DNA of 64,000 nt from Deinococcus seoulensis (GCF_014648115.1 NZ_BMQM01000003.1:140954-204953), one strand, 5' to 3'. Shown: positions 22,013-37,955, numbered from the stretch's first letter. Program-made: numbers and translations. The notes: generated by a model not told the origin, from the letters alone.

Positions 22013-23053
22013 ATGCCCCAGCACACCCGGTCCCGGTACGTTCCGCTGCCCATGCCCCTCCGCCCGCGCCGCCGCTCCCTGGGCGGCCTGCTGGGCCTGT
22101 CGCTGCTGCTGGCCTCGTGCGGCGGCCCCGCCGGAACGCCCGCCCCGACCACGCCCACCGCCACGACCATGCAACTGAACGGCACGCGCGTCCTGAGCCC
22201 CACGCAGGTGCAGTTCGGCGTGACGCCACTGAGCGGCACGCAGACCGCGACTGGCACGCTCAGCAACCCGTCCGTGACGTTCAGTACCGCCGGCGTGAGT
22301 GGCACGGTCAGCGTGTGCGGACAGGTCAGCGTGCAGAACACCGTGACGGCCGCCGTCACTCTCGACGCGACCGGCAGCATGCGCAGCACCGACCCGGAAG
22401 AGAAACGCCGCGCGGCCGCCAAGGCCTTCGTGGCCCGCATGACCGGCACCAGTCAGGCGGCCGTGCTGTCCTTCGAGGCCAGCAGTACGCCGTCGGCCAG
22501 CATGATCGGCAGCGTGCTGCACCAGGACCTGACGGCGGATCAGACGGCACTGAACACCGCCATCGACAACGCCACGTACGCCAGCGGCAGCACCAACTTC
22601 TACGACGCGGTCGTGGACGCCGTGAAGGTTGCCAGCCGCGCCGGGCGCAGCAACCCGATCGTGCTGGCCCTCACGGACGGCATCGACAACAGCAGCAGCA
22701 ACTCGCCGAACGACGCCATCGCCGCTGCGAAGGCCGCAGGTGTGCCCGTGTACGCCATCGGCCTGGACGCCACGGGCAGCCTCGACTTCGCCGAGATGGA
22801 ACGCATCGCCAGCGAAACCGGCGGGCTGTTCCGCAGCAACATCGCTGCCGGTGACCTCGACGCCTACTTCTCGCAGCTGTACAACGCCTTCACCGCGCAG
22901 GGCTGCCTGGAACTGAACCTCGCCGCCGCGCCCGCGCCCGGCACCACCGTCACCGGCACCCTGTCCGTGGACGTGTCCGATTACGGCAAGGCCACCTCAC
23001 GCCTGAGCGTTCCGTTCAGTTACGCCGTCCGGGACACCAGCGAGCCCAAGTAA
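22013..23053 (+). CDS. von Willebrand factor A domain lipoprotein
   Basis: The 346-residue product carries a basic N-terminus, a hydrophobic stretch and a lipobox (LLLASC, cysteine near residue 41), so it should be a membrane-anchored lipoprotein. A beta-rich region follows to about residue 115, then a vWA domain. Its metal site is DATGSMRS, where the second position differs from the usual DxSxS; the partner positions TDGIDNSSS and the central STNFYDAV threonine region are present. It may bind another envelope protein through a metal ion. The start has AGGAG upstream. Confidence 0.82.
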   Translation: MPQHTRSRYVPLPMPLRPRRRSLGGLLGLSLLLASCGGPAGTPAPTTPTATTMQLNGTRVLSPTQVQFGVTPLSGTQTATGTLSNPSVTFSTAGVSGTVSVCGQVSVQNTVTAAVTLDATGSMRSTDPEEKRRAAAKAFVARMTGTSQAAVLSFEASSTPSASMIGSVLHQDLTADQTALNTAIDNATYASGSTNFYDAVVDAVKVASRAGRSNPIVLALTDGIDNSSSNSPNDAIAAAKAAGVPVYAIGLDATGSLDFAEMERIASETGGLFRSNIAAGDLDAYFSQLYNAFTAQGCLELNLAAAPAPGTTVTGTLSVDVSDYGKATSRLSVPFSYAVRDTSEPK

Positions 23054-23070
23054 CGACCCATGTGCAGCGG

Positions 23071-23100
23071 GCGGCGGTCTCCGTTACTGGAGGCCGCCGC
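23071..23100. terminator. Bidirectional hairpin terminator
   Basis: GCGGCGGTCTCC (23071-23082) pairs with GGAGGCCGCCGC (23089-23100) through one wobble pair. It lies between the convergent vWA and acetyltransferase genes, and the minus-strand TAA stop lies in the loop. Confidence 0.55.
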
Positions 23101-23602
23101 TCTGTGCGCGGACGGGCAGGCGGTACAGGATGACGGTCAGGCCGAACACGTCGCGCTGCCCGCAGCGTTCAAACCCGAACGAGTCGTACAGGTGGTGCAG
23201 GGCGGGCCGCGAGGCGTCGGTATCGAGTTTCAGCCAGGGACGCCCGGCCAGGGCGGTCACGCGCGCCGCCTCTTGCAGCAGCGTGTGCGCCAGCCCCTGC
23301 CCCTGCGCGGACGGGTGCACGGCCAGCTTGTGCAGGTACAGCGCCTCGCCCGGCGGGTCGTGCGGCCAGAAGGGCGGGTCGCTGGTCAGCAGGCAGAAGC
23401 ATCCGACGGGCTGACCGGGCGCATTCCACGCGACGTGCCACCCGCCGGGCGGGTAGTGCCGCTCCAGGTGCTCCGGCGTGAGCCTGTCCGGCGGCCAGAG
23501 CGTACGCCCGCGCGCCTGCAACTGCGTGGCGGTGGCCGTGAGCACGGTGCTGGCGGCCTGCACGTCCCCGGTGGTGAAGGACAGGGGGGCTTGGGTGTTC
23601 AT
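23084..23602 (-). CDS. GNAT-family N-acetyltransferase
   Basis: The 172-residue product shows the GNAT acetyl-CoA site [20 protein letters not shown] (about residues 90-110), in which Q-x-x-G-x-G/A is recognisable as AQGQGLA, and a C-terminal [10 protein letters not shown] strand. It transfers an acetyl group to an unknown substrate. The ATG overlaps the Rieske gene stop by four bases (ATGA), making it the last gene of the cytochrome c maturation operon, though nothing ties it to that pathway functionally. Confidence 0.85.
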   Translation of the reverse strand: MNTQAPLSFTTGDVQAASTVLTATATQLQARGRTLWPPDRLTPEHLERHYPPGGWHVAWNAPGQPVGCFCLLTSDPPFWPHDPPGEALYLHKLAVHPSAQGQGLAHTLLQEAARVTALAGRPWLKLDTDASRPALHHLYDSFGFERCGQRDVFGLTVILYRLPVRAQSGGLQ

Positions 23603-24186
23603 CCCGTGAAGTCCGGGGCGGGTTCGATCCCGGTGGCCCACAGGTCCGCGCCGCGCCGCTCCAGTTGCACGCGCGGCAGCGGCAGCAGCGCCTTGCCGAA
23701 CACCGCCTCGCCGGAGCGCAGCGGATCGAACACGCTGTAGTGGCAGCGGCAACCCAGTTGCGGGTGCTGCTCCTCGCGCGGCGGGCGGTAATTGAACGCG
23801 AAGGCCAGGATCTCCGGGTCGCGCACCAGGTTCACGTTGCAGCCCAGATGCGTGCAGACCCGCGAGTACGCGATCAGGAACGACCCGCCGTCCGGCAGCG
23901 CGCCCGGCACGTCCTGCGGCACGCGCAGCGCCGTGCAGGGCCGCCCGGCATACGTGAAGGTCTGCTCGGCCCACTCGCCGTTCAGGTCGCTCAGGGCCGC
24001 CACGCGCTGCGGGGTCGCGGGCCGGAAGTCAGGCGTTCCGGCGGTGCGTTTCCCGGTGGTGACGCGCGTGGCGTACCAGCCCATGTACCCGAACGCCCCG
24101 GCCGTCCCGGCGACCGGCAACAGCCACCAGCGTTCCAGCAGCGCGCGGCGGGTCAGGCGGCGGGCCGGAGTCCTGTCACCCGGCAC
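23599..24186 (-). CDS. Rieske [2Fe-2S] membrane-anchored protein
   Basis: The 195-residue product has an N-terminal basic segment and one membrane anchor (about residues 20-40) and a Rieske domain. The cluster ligands are C111 and H113 in CTHLGC and C146 and H149 in CRCH; C116 and C148 would form the usual disulfide. The common CPCHGS box is CRCHYS here. It would transfer electrons between quinol and a c-type cytochrome. The GTG start at 24186 lies two bases after the stop of the CcmI-cytochrome c gene, so it belongs to the same operon. Confidence 0.85.
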   Translation of the reverse strand: MPGDRTPARRLTRRALLERWWLLPVAGTAGAFGYMGWYATRVTTGKRTAGTPDFRPATPQRVAALSDLNGEWAEQTFTYAGRPCTALRVPQDVPGALPDGGSFLIAYSRVCTHLGCNVNLVRDPEILAFAFNYRPPREEQHPQLGCRCHYSVFDPLRSGEAVFGKALLPLPRVQLERRGADLWATGIEPAPDFTG

Positions 24187-24188
24187 GC

Positions 24189-25247
24189 TCAGCGGCTCCC
24201 GGTGTCCTGCCACCTTTCCAGCAGGTTCAGCAGGGCGTTCAGGTCGTCCGTCTTCAGGTCCGGGAAGGCAGGCATGGCCCCCTTGCCCTGCACGATGACC
24301 TGCCGCGCGGCCTCGCGGGTCAGGGCCGAGTCGCGCAGGCTGGGGCCGATCCCCCCGCCGCCGCTGGGGCCGTGGCAACTGGCGCAACTGGCGGCGTACA
24401 CGCGCAGGGCCGGGTCGCTGCTGTTCTGGCGGGCGCGGATGGCGGTGATCAGGTCGTCGGCGTCCCGCCCGCCGGGGTCCAGGGTGCGGTAGCGTTCCAG
24501 CGCCGTCAGCGCCTGATCGTCCTGCCCGAAGCGGGCCAGCGCGAAGCCCAGCAGCAGCTGCGATTCCGGTTCGTTCGGCGCGAGTTGCGCGCCCGTGCGG
24601 ATCAGCAGCGCGGCCCGCTGGGCGTCCTCGGCACTCAGGGTCTGCCCGCTCTGCTCGCCGCGCGTGAGCAGCAGGATGCCCAGCCGCCGCAGCGCCTCGG
24701 GTTGCCGGGGGTCGAGTTTCAGGGCGTTCCCGTACGCCGTGACCGCCTGATCGTACGTCGAGGAATCGAACGCCGCCTTGCCCCACGCGAGGTAATCGGC
24801 GGCCGCGCCGGTCCGCTCGGCCTGCGCTTTCAGGCCCGGCAGGCGCAGCGTGGCCTGCACGTTCGCCGCCTCGGCCGGTTGCAGGGACGCCAGTTGCCAG
24901 CGCGGCACGAACGTCACGGCCCCCACCACCGTCAGGGCGAAGGCGGCGACCAGTGCGCCCAGCGCCAGGGTGCGGGTGCGCGGCGCGGGGCGCGGGCGGG
25001 GCGGCAGGGCGTCCAGGGCGCGCAGGGTCAGCGCGGCGCGGCGTTCCAGGTCCGGGCGGCGGCGTTCACCGTCGGGACCGTCGGGCAGCGCGGCCAGTTC
25101 GGCGTACAACTGCGCCTGCTGGGCGTTCAGGCGGTCGCGTTCCGGGGCGTCCGGGTCGCTGGGCTGCCCGGCCCGCAGGGGTTCCAGCACCAGCCACAGC
25201 GCGGCCCCCGCGATCAGGATCAGCAGGATCAGACTCAGGACGCTCAC
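24189..25247 (-). CDS. CcmI-like TPR protein fused to cytochrome c
   Basis: The 352-residue product begins with two membrane segments (residues 2-22 and about 90-110) separated by a soluble loop rich in heptads, as in CcmI. A TPR region follows ([25 protein letters not shown], ...[10 protein letters not shown]). The C-terminus is a small cytochrome c domain with CASCH at 288-292 and a candidate methionine ligand M325 in GAMPAF. CcmI normally delivers apocytochrome c to CcmF and carries no heme. The GTG overlaps the ccmH stop (GTGA). The fusion could also be seen as a cytochrome c with a TPR front. Confidence 0.85.
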   Translation of the reverse strand: MSVLSLILLILIAGAALWLVLEPLRAGQPSDPDAPERDRLNAQQAQLYAELAALPDGPDGERRRPDLERRAALTLRALDALPPRPRPAPRTRTLALGALVAAFALTVVGAVTFVPRWQLASLQPAEAANVQATLRLPGLKAQAERTGAAADYLAWGKAAFDSSTYDQAVTAYGNALKLDPRQPEALRRLGILLLTRGEQSGQTLSAEDAQRAALLIRTGAQLAPNEPESQLLLGFALARFGQDDQALTALERYRTLDPGGRDADDLITAIRARQNSSDPALRVYAASCASCHGPSGGGGIGPSLRDSALTREAARQVIVQGKGAMPAFPDLKTDDLNALLNLLERWQDTGSR

Positions 25248-25798
25248 GCGTTCCCTCCGCCGGGGTGGTCGCCGGGCGCGCGGGTCTCGCGGCGCACCTG
25301 TTCCAGGAACGGGTCGAAGGCCTCGTCCGGTGCGGGCGCCGCGCCCGGAGCGGGGGCGGGCGCGCGGCGCAGGAACGACCACAGGAACACGCCGCCCAGC
25401 GCCAGCGCCAGCAGCGGCGCGCCCCACAGCAGCAGGTTCCGGCCGGTCCTGGGCGGGTCGAGCAGCACGAAATTCCCGTACCGCTGCGCGAAGAACACGT
25501 AGATGTCCCCGTCGGTGCGTCCGGCGGCCACCTGCTCGCGCACGGACTCGCGCATCTTCACGCTGATGTCACTGCGGGAATCCGCGATGGACTCGCCGGT
25601 ATCGCACAGCGGGCAGCGCAGGTTCTTCTGAATGGCGACCGCGCGCTGCTCCTGCGCGGGCGTCAGGCTCGGCGCCCCGGTCTGCTGGGCGCCGGTCTGT
25701 TGCGCCGCGCCCCGCCCGGTCAGCAGGGTCAGCAGGCATAGCAGGACGACCAGCACGCCGCGCGCCGGGAACAGGGGCGGGGCCGTCATGCCCGTCAC
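25244..25798 (-). CDS. ccmH: Cytochrome c maturation protein CcmH
   Basis: The 184-residue product has a signal peptide ([14 protein letters not shown]), the thioreductive LRCPLCDTG motif, the conserved three-helix bundle ([39 protein letters not shown]), one membrane anchor and a Pro/Ala-rich cytoplasmic tail. It reduces the heme-binding cysteines of apocytochrome c in the periplasm. GTG at 25798 overlaps the upstream stop (GTGA); ATG at 25789 is an alternative. Confidence 0.92.
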   Translation of the reverse strand: MTGMTAPPLFPARGVLVVLLCLLTLLTGRGAAQQTGAQQTGAPSLTPAQEQRAVAIQKNLRCPLCDTGESIADSRSDISVKMRESVREQVAAGRTDGDIYVFFAQRYGNFVLLDPPRTGRNLLLWGAPLLALALGGVFLWSFLRRAPAPAPGAAPAPDEAFDPFLEQVRRETRAPGDHPGGGNA

Positions 25799-26382
25799 AG
25801 CGGGGGCACGCCGATCTTTTCCAGGCCGACGTTCAGGCGTTCGCGCGTCAGGCCGCCCCGGTCCATGTGCTGCACCACGCCGTCACGGTCGATGAACACC
25901 GTCTCCGGAATGCCGCTCACGCCGTACTCCACGCCGGTATCGATGCGCGGGTCTTTCAGGTTCGGGTACGCCAGCGCGTACTCGCGGATAAAGTCCCGCG
26001 CGCTCTGCTCGTTCGTCTCCTGAAACAGGATGCCGACGACCGCCAGTCCCTGCTCGCCGCCCTGCCGGGCGCTCAGTTCCCGGAACATCGGCGCTTCCTC
26101 ACGGCACGGGCCGCACCAGGACGCCCAGAAGTTCACGACCACCGGCCGTCCCCGCAGGCTGTCCAGGCTGACGTTCACGCCGTCCAGGCTTTCCAGCGCG
26201 AAGGCCGGGGCGGGTTTGCCGATCAGGGGGCCGCCGGTCGTGGCGTTCCGGGCGGGTTGCAGCAGCGCCGCGCCCAGCCCGGCGACCAGCCCGGCCGCGA
26301 TCAGCGGCGGCAGGAAGCGCCGCCACGCGGGCGGGGCGGAAGGCGGGGCAGAAGGCTTGGCCGGAGGAGGAGTGTGGGTCAT
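25795..26382 (-). CDS. ccmG: Thiol:disulfide interchange protein CcmG/DsbE
   Basis: The 195-residue product has a Pro-rich cytoplasmic start, one membrane anchor (about residues 24-44) and a thioredoxin domain with the WCGPC active site, the [13 protein letters not shown] strand and the cis-proline in GIPETVFID. It keeps apocytochrome c thiols reduced, receiving electrons from CcdA. A perfect 10-base inverted repeat lies directly ahead of its ribosome binding site. It couples to ccmH by a GTGA overlap. Confidence 0.92.
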   Translation of the reverse strand: MTHTPPPAKPSAPPSAPPAWRRFLPPLIAAGLVAGLGAALLQPARNATTGGPLIGKPAPAFALESLDGVNVSLDSLRGRPVVVNFWASWCGPCREEAPMFRELSARQGGEQGLAVVGILFQETNEQSARDFIREYALAYPNLKDPRIDTGVEYGVSGIPETVFIDRDGVVQHMDRGGLTRERLNVGLEKIGVPPL

Positions 26383-26398
26383 GAAAGTCCTTTTCGGT

Positions 26399-26438
26399 CT
26401 GGCGGGCCGTCACGGGCGTTCAGACGAGGGCCCGCCAG
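26399..26438 (-). other. Intercistronic hairpin between ccmF and ccmG
   Basis: CTGGCGGGCC (26399-26408) and GGCCCGCCAG (26429-26438) are perfectly complementary. It lies 17 bases before the ccmG start and upstream of AAAAGGAC, so it could be an RNA processing or stabilising element that sets ccmG level relative to ccmF. Confidence 0.45.
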
Positions 26439-26504
26439 GGCAGGGGAGAGGAAAGCGGGAACGGAATGCCAGGGCAGGCGCAGGGGCCCGGCGATCAGGG
26501 CGGG

Positions 26505-28487
<1,983 letters not shown>

Positions 28488-28594
28488 AACGGGTTACCTC
28501 TGTGGTGGGCCGTGCGGTGGGCCGTGCAGGGCCAGCGCGGCCGCCCGGTACGGGACAGGCCCTGCGCGGCCAGGAACGGACGGGGTGGGCGCGG

Positions 28595-29071
28595 TCACTC
28601 GGTGGTGTTCAGCATGTCCTTGAGTTCCGCCTGCGTTTTGGGCACGTTGTACTCCTCGCTGTGCTTCACCACGAGGTCCGAGGCGTGGAAGGTGTCTCCC
28701 TGGAACTCGCCGCGCACGACCACGCCCTGATTCTCCTTGAACAGGTCGCTGACGGCCCCCTGGTACTGCACGGGGAAGCTGGCCCCGCCGTCCGAGACGA
28801 CAAAGCGGAGGTTCAGGGACTGCGGGTCGTACTGCACGTCCCGGACCAGCCCGCCGATGCGGATGGCGCGGCCCTGAAGCTGCGCCTGCTGCTGCTGGTA
28901 CTCGGTGGGCGTCACGAAGTACTCCAGCGAGCGGTTCAGGTTCCCGAAGGCGATGAAGCCCGTCAGGCCCACCAGCGCGGTCACGCCCAGCACGGCGGGC
29001 CACGGACTGCGCCGCCGCCGCCGCGCCTGCCCCAGCGGGGTGGGCGGCGGGACAGAGGAGGGATCGCTCAT
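28595..29071 (-). CDS. ccmE: Periplasmic heme chaperone CcmE
   Basis: CcmE receives heme from CcmABCD and hands it to CcmF. The 158-residue product has one anchor (about residues 25-45), an OB-fold beta barrel and the heme-attachment motif VKHSEEYNVP with the covalent histidine and the nearby tyrosine. The ATG at 29071 overlaps the ccmD stop by four bases; the longer frame to 29128 is rejected because it would overlap ccmD. Confidence 0.93.
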   Translation of the reverse strand: MSDPSSVPPPTPLGQARRRRRSPWPAVLGVTALVGLTGFIAFGNLNRSLEYFVTPTEYQQQQAQLQGRAIRIGGLVRDVQYDPQSLNLRFVVSDGGASFPVQYQGAVSDLFKENQGVVVRGEFQGDTFHASDLVVKHSEEYNVPKTQAELKDMLNTTE

Positions 29072-29191
29072 TGCGGCGCTCCGTCTGCCGCTTCGTTCCG
29101 CACGGCGCGCAGCCGCAGCCAGATCCACGCGAGGTACCCGACCAGCAGCACGAACGTCACGACGTACACGATCACCACGTACGCGGTGTAC

Positions 29192-29199
<8 letters not shown>
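29068..29199 (-). CDS. ccmD: Small membrane protein CcmD
   Basis: This 43-residue gene is easily missed. The product has a single membrane segment after MDKYTAYV (VVIVYVVTFVLLVGYLAWIW) and a charged tail, as in the CcmD family, which helps release heme-loaded CcmE from the CcmABC complex. The GTG start at 29199 overlaps the end of ccmC by 8 bases, and its TGA overlaps the ccmE ATG. Position between ccmC and ccmE is the canonical one. Confidence 0.88.
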
Positions 29200-29914
<715 letters not shown>

Positions 29915-30125
29915 GTCGCTCCCCATTCTGAACCCCGGACGTGAGTCGGGACCGTGACGGTCACCGCGCCGGGCATTCCAACCGAATGCCCGCAGCATCG
30001 CGCCCACGCGCCCACGCGGGCAAGTGCGAGTGTCCCCGCGCGCCCACACCCGCCCCGCACCCACCGGCAGTATCCTGAACCGTACAGGGCACGCCCCGCC
30101 CGCGCTCTATCTCCGAGGACTTCCC

Positions 30126-30881
30126 ATGACCCAGCCTGCCCCTGCCCATGCCCGCCGCCTGCCCGCCCGCCTGCTGGCAGCCTGCCTGCTGGTTGGGCCG
30201 GGCGGGGCCGCCGCGCCGCAGACCGTGACCTTCCAGCCCGGCCCCGGCGACGTGTTCCGGGACGTGCCGGACGTGGGCGACCTGGGCCTGTGGCTGCTGA
30301 CCGGCAGCCCCGGCGCACCCCTGACGCGCGCCGTGTGGAACGGCGAACCGTACCGGGGCCGCACGCTGCGCGAACCCATCAACCTGATCCTGATCGACCG
30401 CTTCGCCCGCACGCCCGAACAGGCGACCGCGCGCATGAACGCCGCGCTGGCCGCCGCCGGATTCACCCCCACGGGCGGTTTCGGGAGTGGGCCGGGCGGG
30501 TACCACGCGATGCTGAACGGCGAACTGCGCGCCCAGCATCCCGCCACGCCCGGACAGGCCTACAGTGACGGCCCGCCCGGCGCGTACAACCACCACGGCG
30601 TGACCTTCGGCCCGTACCGCGTGGGGAGCAGTTTCGTGTTCACGGGCGCCTTCAACGGCGCCGACCACCGGCCCGACCAGACCGGTGCGACCCCTGCGGG
30701 CGCCGGCACGCAGGTCTTCAACAATTATATGGTCGCCCGCGAGAGCCTCGCCGCCGCGCTGGACCGCAGCAGCGTGTTCCACAAGAAAGGCTACTTCGAC
30801 CTTCAGGCCATCATCGACACGCCCACCGAGACCACCGCCGACTCCGACGGGTGCGCCGTGGTGCTCGTCGCCCGCGACTGA
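30126..30881 (+). CDS. Secreted protein of unknown function
   Basis: The 251-residue product has a signal peptide (LPARLLAACLLVGPGGAAA). The mature part is a mixed alpha/beta domain with FRDVPDVGDLGLWLLTG, INLILIDRFARTPEQA and YNHHGVTFGPYRVG. Segments such as GEPYRGRTLREPINLILID resemble the LssY C-terminal type domain, but I am not sure. ATG at 30126 has a GAGGA site; the frame is open from 30024. It interrupts the ccm locus on the opposite strand. Confidence 0.6.
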   Translation: MTQPAPAHARRLPARLLAACLLVGPGGAAAPQTVTFQPGPGDVFRDVPDVGDLGLWLLTGSPGAPLTRAVWNGEPYRGRTLREPINLILIDRFARTPEQATARMNAALAAAGFTPTGGFGSGPGGYHAMLNGELRAQHPATPGQAYSDGPPGAYNHHGVTFGPYRVGSSFVFTGAFNGADHRPDQTGATPAGAGTQVFNNYMVARESLAAALDRSSVFHKKGYFDLQAIIDTPTETTADSDGCAVVLVARD

Positions 30882-30908
30882 CCTTCCGCCGCCCGCGACT
30901 CCCGGCCC

Positions 30909-31621
<713 letters not shown>

Positions 31622-31625
<4 letters not shown>

Positions 31626-32281
31626 GCGCCCACCGCCGGAGCCTCGGCCAGCACCCCGCCCGACAGGCGTAGCGCGCGGGGTGCGACCTGCCGCGCCAGT
31701 TCCGGCTCGTGCGCCGCGACGACCAGCGTGCCGCCCGCGCCGTGCAGTTCGCCCAGCAGGTTCAGCACCAGCTGCCGCCCGGCGTCGTCTAGGTTCGCGA
31801 ACGGCTCGTCGACCAGCGTGACCGGCCGCGCCAGCAGGTGCGCGCGCGTCAGGGCCAGCCGCTTGCGCATGCCCGCCGACAGGAACCGCGCGCGGCGCGT
31901 GGCGGCCCCGTGCAGGTCCACGCGCCGCAGGGCCGCCGCCACGTCACCCGTCTGGCCGTGCATGGTCAGCGCGAAATTCAGGTTCTCCTCGCAGGTCAGG
32001 TCCGGGTACAGGCCGCCGTCCACCGGCATCAGGTGCACGCACTCGCGCACCGAACGGCCGTCGCGCAGGTCGAAGCCCAGCACGCGACCCTCGCCGCGCG
32101 TGGGTTTCAGGCCCGCCCCGAACAGCCGCAGCAGCGTGGTCTTCCCGGCGCCGTTCTCGCCCAGCAGCGTCACGCCCTGCCCGGCCGGAACGTCCAGCGT
32201 CACGCCGCGCAGGATCACCTCGCGGCCCAGCCGCAGCCACACGCCCCGCAGTTGCAGCGCGAACTCCGGCCCCGCGACCAC
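31622..32281 (-). CDS. ccmA: Heme ABC exporter ATP-binding subunit CcmA
   Basis: The 219-residue ATPase has Walker A GENGAGKTT (about residues 36-44), the signature LSAGMRKRLALTRA, Walker B VTLVDEPFANLD and the H-loop VVAAHEP. The GTG start at 32281 is the first plausible one after the ccdA stop, 20 bases away; the open frame continues far upstream through ccdA and is not coding there. Confidence 0.92.
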
Positions 32282-32301
32282 CCGGGCGGGGTCAAGCCCT
32301 G

Positions 32302-32985
<684 letters not shown>

Positions 32986-32991
32986 GCGCGC

Positions 32992-32997
32992 AGTCTA
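32992..32997 (-). promoter_or_regulatory. -10 box of leaderless ccdA promoter
   Basis: On the minus strand TAGACT lies 6 bases before the ATG at 32985. Confidence 0.6.
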
Positions 32998-33060
32998 GCG
33001 GGCCGCGCCCACCCGCACGGGGGCGGGCGTCCCGGCGGCCGCAGCGTCAGGCCCGCCGGG

Positions 33061-33444
33061 TTATTCCAGCGTGCCGCTGAAGTCGCCCTCCCAGGCGTTC
33101 AGAATCCGTCCCTCCTGCACCAGCAGCACCGTCGGGTACGCACTGACCTTCAGGTCACGCGAGAAACGGGTGGCGGCCTCGCCCTGCCACGCACTCAGGC
33201 CACCCGGCGCGGGCGAGGTCACGCCCTCGGCGTTCACGGCCCGCACCGGCAGACCGCTGTCCAGCACCGCCTGCCACAGCGGCCCCAGGTCGCCGCAGTC
33301 ATGGCTGTACACGACCACCACCTCACGCGCCGCCGACTGCCACGGATGCGCGGGCAGCACCTCGCCCAGGCGCACGCGGGCGTCCGCAGACGACACGCCC
33401 AGCGCCAGCAGCAACGACATCAGCGGCGCGCGGCGCAGCCTCAT
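33061..33444 (-). CDS. Exported thioredoxin-like protein with a single cysteine
   Basis: The 127-residue product has a signal peptide and a thioredoxin-like fold (VVVVYSHDCGDLGPLW, cis-proline-like SAYPTVLLVQEG). The active-site region keeps only one cysteine (HDCGDL), so it cannot form the usual CXXC disulfide. Position directly upstream of ccdA suggests a link to periplasmic thiol chemistry, which is inference. Start may be ATG 33444, abutting a repeat fragment, or ATG 33420. Confidence 0.65.
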   Translation of the reverse strand: MRLRRAPLMSLLLALGVSSADARVRLGEVLPAHPWQSAAREVVVVYSHDCGDLGPLWQAVLDSGLPVRAVNAEGVTSPAPGGLSAWQGEAATRFSRDLKVSAYPTVLLVQEGRILNAWEGDFSGTLE

Positions 33445-33520
33445 GCGGACTCCGATTGAATGGGCGGCAAGGACTGCCGGGTCCAGGCGGATGTGGGTGG
33501 GAGCAGCACGGGTTCCGGCC
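33443..33520. repeat. Interspersed palindromic repeat, copy 6 (left part only)
   Basis: Only the left end (TGCGGACTCCGATTGAATGG) and a degraded hairpin 1 can be aligned. It abuts or overlaps the start codon of the thioredoxin-like gene, unlike the 3'-end position of most copies. Confidence 0.65.
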
Positions 33521-33683
33521 CGGTCGCTGGCAAAACCGGTTCAGGCCGGGCCGAGGTGACTTGAATCCGGTTCATGCCCGTCATCATGCCGCGCCCGGAC
33601 GGCGCCGCGCGTGACGGCCGCATGAGAAGGCCCGCCGCGAACCGTGCAGCGGGCCTTCATGGGAACCGGTGACGCCAGCTTCA

Positions 33684-33817
33684 TACGGACTGCCGTTTGT
33701 TTCGTGAACAGATCGGAACACCACCAATCTGTCAACTCCACGTCCGGAACCCGCCCGGCTCCTGCTCGCTCTGCTCGGACCCGGCGGTCCTTGCAGCCCA
33801 TTCAAGCGGAGTCCGTA
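33684..33817. repeat. Interspersed palindromic repeat, copy 7 (full length)
   Basis: The ends are TACGGACTGCCG and CGGAGTCCGTAT. Read on the minus strand, hairpin 2 pairs ACAGATTGG with CCGATCTGT. The copy ends at the stop codon of the penicillin-binding protein gene (33818-33820). Confidence 0.88.
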
Positions 33818-36220
<2,403 letters not shown>

Positions 36221-36317
36221 GAGGTCACCGGGAACACGTCAGGGCGCGGCCCTGAGCGGCGTGAACAGCGTTGCAGGGCCCGGCAGACACCGGACCCCGA
36301 ACGGGAGGAAGGCAGGG

Positions 36318-36695
<378 letters not shown>

Positions 36696-36702
36696 GCCGC
36701 CC

Positions 36703-36708
36703 ATGATA
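36703..36708 (-). promoter_or_regulatory. -10 box of leaderless response regulator
   Basis: On the minus strand TATCAT lies 7 bases before the ATG at 36695. Confidence 0.6.
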
Positions 36709-36722
36709 GTGCAGCGCGCATG

Positions 36723-36783
36723 AAAAAACCCCACACCGCACCCCGCCGCCCCCGCCGGGGTCAGGGCGCCGGGGGCGGCGGGG
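36723..36783 (-). terminator. Terminator of GGDEF gene
   Basis: A perfect 14-base inverted repeat (36741-36754 with 36770-36783) follows the GGDEF stop by four bases. A T6 run on the minus strand (36723-36728) comes 12 bases later, so the geometry is not canonical. Confidence 0.55.
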
Positions 36784-36786
36784 CGC

Positions 36787-37887
36787 TCAGCCCATCTGCG
36801 TGCGGCGCAGGTCCGCCAGGTGCACGTCGTTCCGGCCCTGCTGCTTGACGGTGTACATGGCGGCGTCGGCGCGCGCCAGTACCCGCTCCGGGTCCTCGCC
36901 CGCGTGCGCGGTCGCCACGCCGAAACAGGCGGTCACGCCACTCACGTTCCCGTGCCGCTGGTGCCGCAGTTCCAGGCGCATGGCGTCCAGCAGCGAACGC
37001 ACCTGCCGGTCACGCTGTTCGGGCAGGATCAGCAGGAACTCCTCGCCACCCCAGCGGGCCGCCACCCCCCCCTGCGGCAGGTGCCCCAGCGCCACCTGCG
37101 CCACGCCGCGCAGCACCAGGTCGCCCGTGGCGTGCCCGTGCATGTCGTTCACACGCTTGAAGTGATCCAGGTCGAACAGCACCAGCGTGTACGTCTCACC
37201 CTGGCGGGTCAGGTCGCTCAGGCGTTCCTCGGCGGCGCGGCGGTTGGCCAGTCCGGTCAGGGTGTCGGTGTACGCGGCGGCCCGCGCGGCCAGCAGTTGC
37301 ATGCGCTGCGTGCCCAGCGTGGTCTGCATGACCGTCATGACCGCGCCCATCAGCAGGAACTGCACCGACGCGCCGGTCAGGTGCGTGCGGGTCAGGGGAG
37401 AGACCGTGAAGGTCAGGTGGTACGCGCAGATGCACGCGGACAGCACCAGCAGCGCCGCCGCCAGCCGCAGCGCCTGCCGGGGCGGGAACACCAGGAACGC
37501 CGCCGCGTACAGCACCGCGAACCAGTACGTGTTCTCCATCAGCGTCCAGGACGTGCGCGGCATCACCTGAAACTGATGGTTCAGGGCCAGCAGCACGTAC
37601 GTGGCCGCCCCGGCAAACGCGCCCATCACCGCCACCTGCAACGAGATGCGCCCCGCGCCCAGCAGCAGTTGCAGGGTCAGCATGACCAGCGACAGCAGCG
37701 GCAGCGCCCACACGTCCAGCGGATCGAAGCGGGGCGCCTGCGCGGCCAGCGCGGCGGCGCACGCCAGGCACGAGAGCCACACCAGCGCCATGAACATGCG
37801 GCGCTGCCCGGCATTCCAGGACGCCGGTTCAGGCAGGATTTCAGGAGCAGAGCGGCGGAACAGTTTCAGCAAGGGAACCCCATACAC
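36787..37887 (-). CDS. Membrane GGDEF protein (putative diguanylate cyclase)
   Basis: The product (366 residues from GTG 37887, 361 from TTG 37872) has about six membrane segments (residues 25-195) and a C-terminal GGDEF domain with DTLTGLANRRAAEERL, FDLDHFKRVND and the active-site RWGGEEF. It should make c-di-GMP. No inhibitory RxxD site is obvious. The start is uncertain: neither candidate has a strong ribosome binding site, and the open frame continues to 38013. Confidence 0.85.
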   Translation of the reverse strand: MYGVPLLKLFRRSAPEILPEPASWNAGQRRMFMALVWLSCLACAAALAAQAPRFDPLDVWALPLLSLVMLTLQLLLGAGRISLQVAVMGAFAGAATYVLLALNHQFQVMPRTSWTLMENTYWFAVLYAAAFLVFPPRQALRLAAALLVLSACICAYHLTFTVSPLTRTHLTGASVQFLLMGAVMTVMQTTLGTQRMQLLAARAAAYTDTLTGLANRRAAEERLSDLTRQGETYTLVLFDLDHFKRVNDMHGHATGDLVLRGVAQVALGHLPQGGVAARWGGEEFLLILPEQRDRQVRSLLDAMRLELRHQRHGNVSGVTACFGVATAHAGEDPERVLARADAAMYTVKQQGRNDVHLADLRRTQMG

Positions 37888-37915
37888 AACCGGGCAACAG
37901 CCCACTCGGACCACC

Positions 37916-37955
37916 GGCCGACCCACATGTCGGCCCGGACACAGAACAGATCGTA
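37916..37955 (-). promoter_or_regulatory. Candidate promoter and leader hairpin of GGDEF gene
   Basis: On the minus strand a TANNNT box (TACGAT, 37950-37955) is followed by a perfect 7-base hairpin (37916-37922 with 37929-37935) ahead of the start region. Confidence 0.35.
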
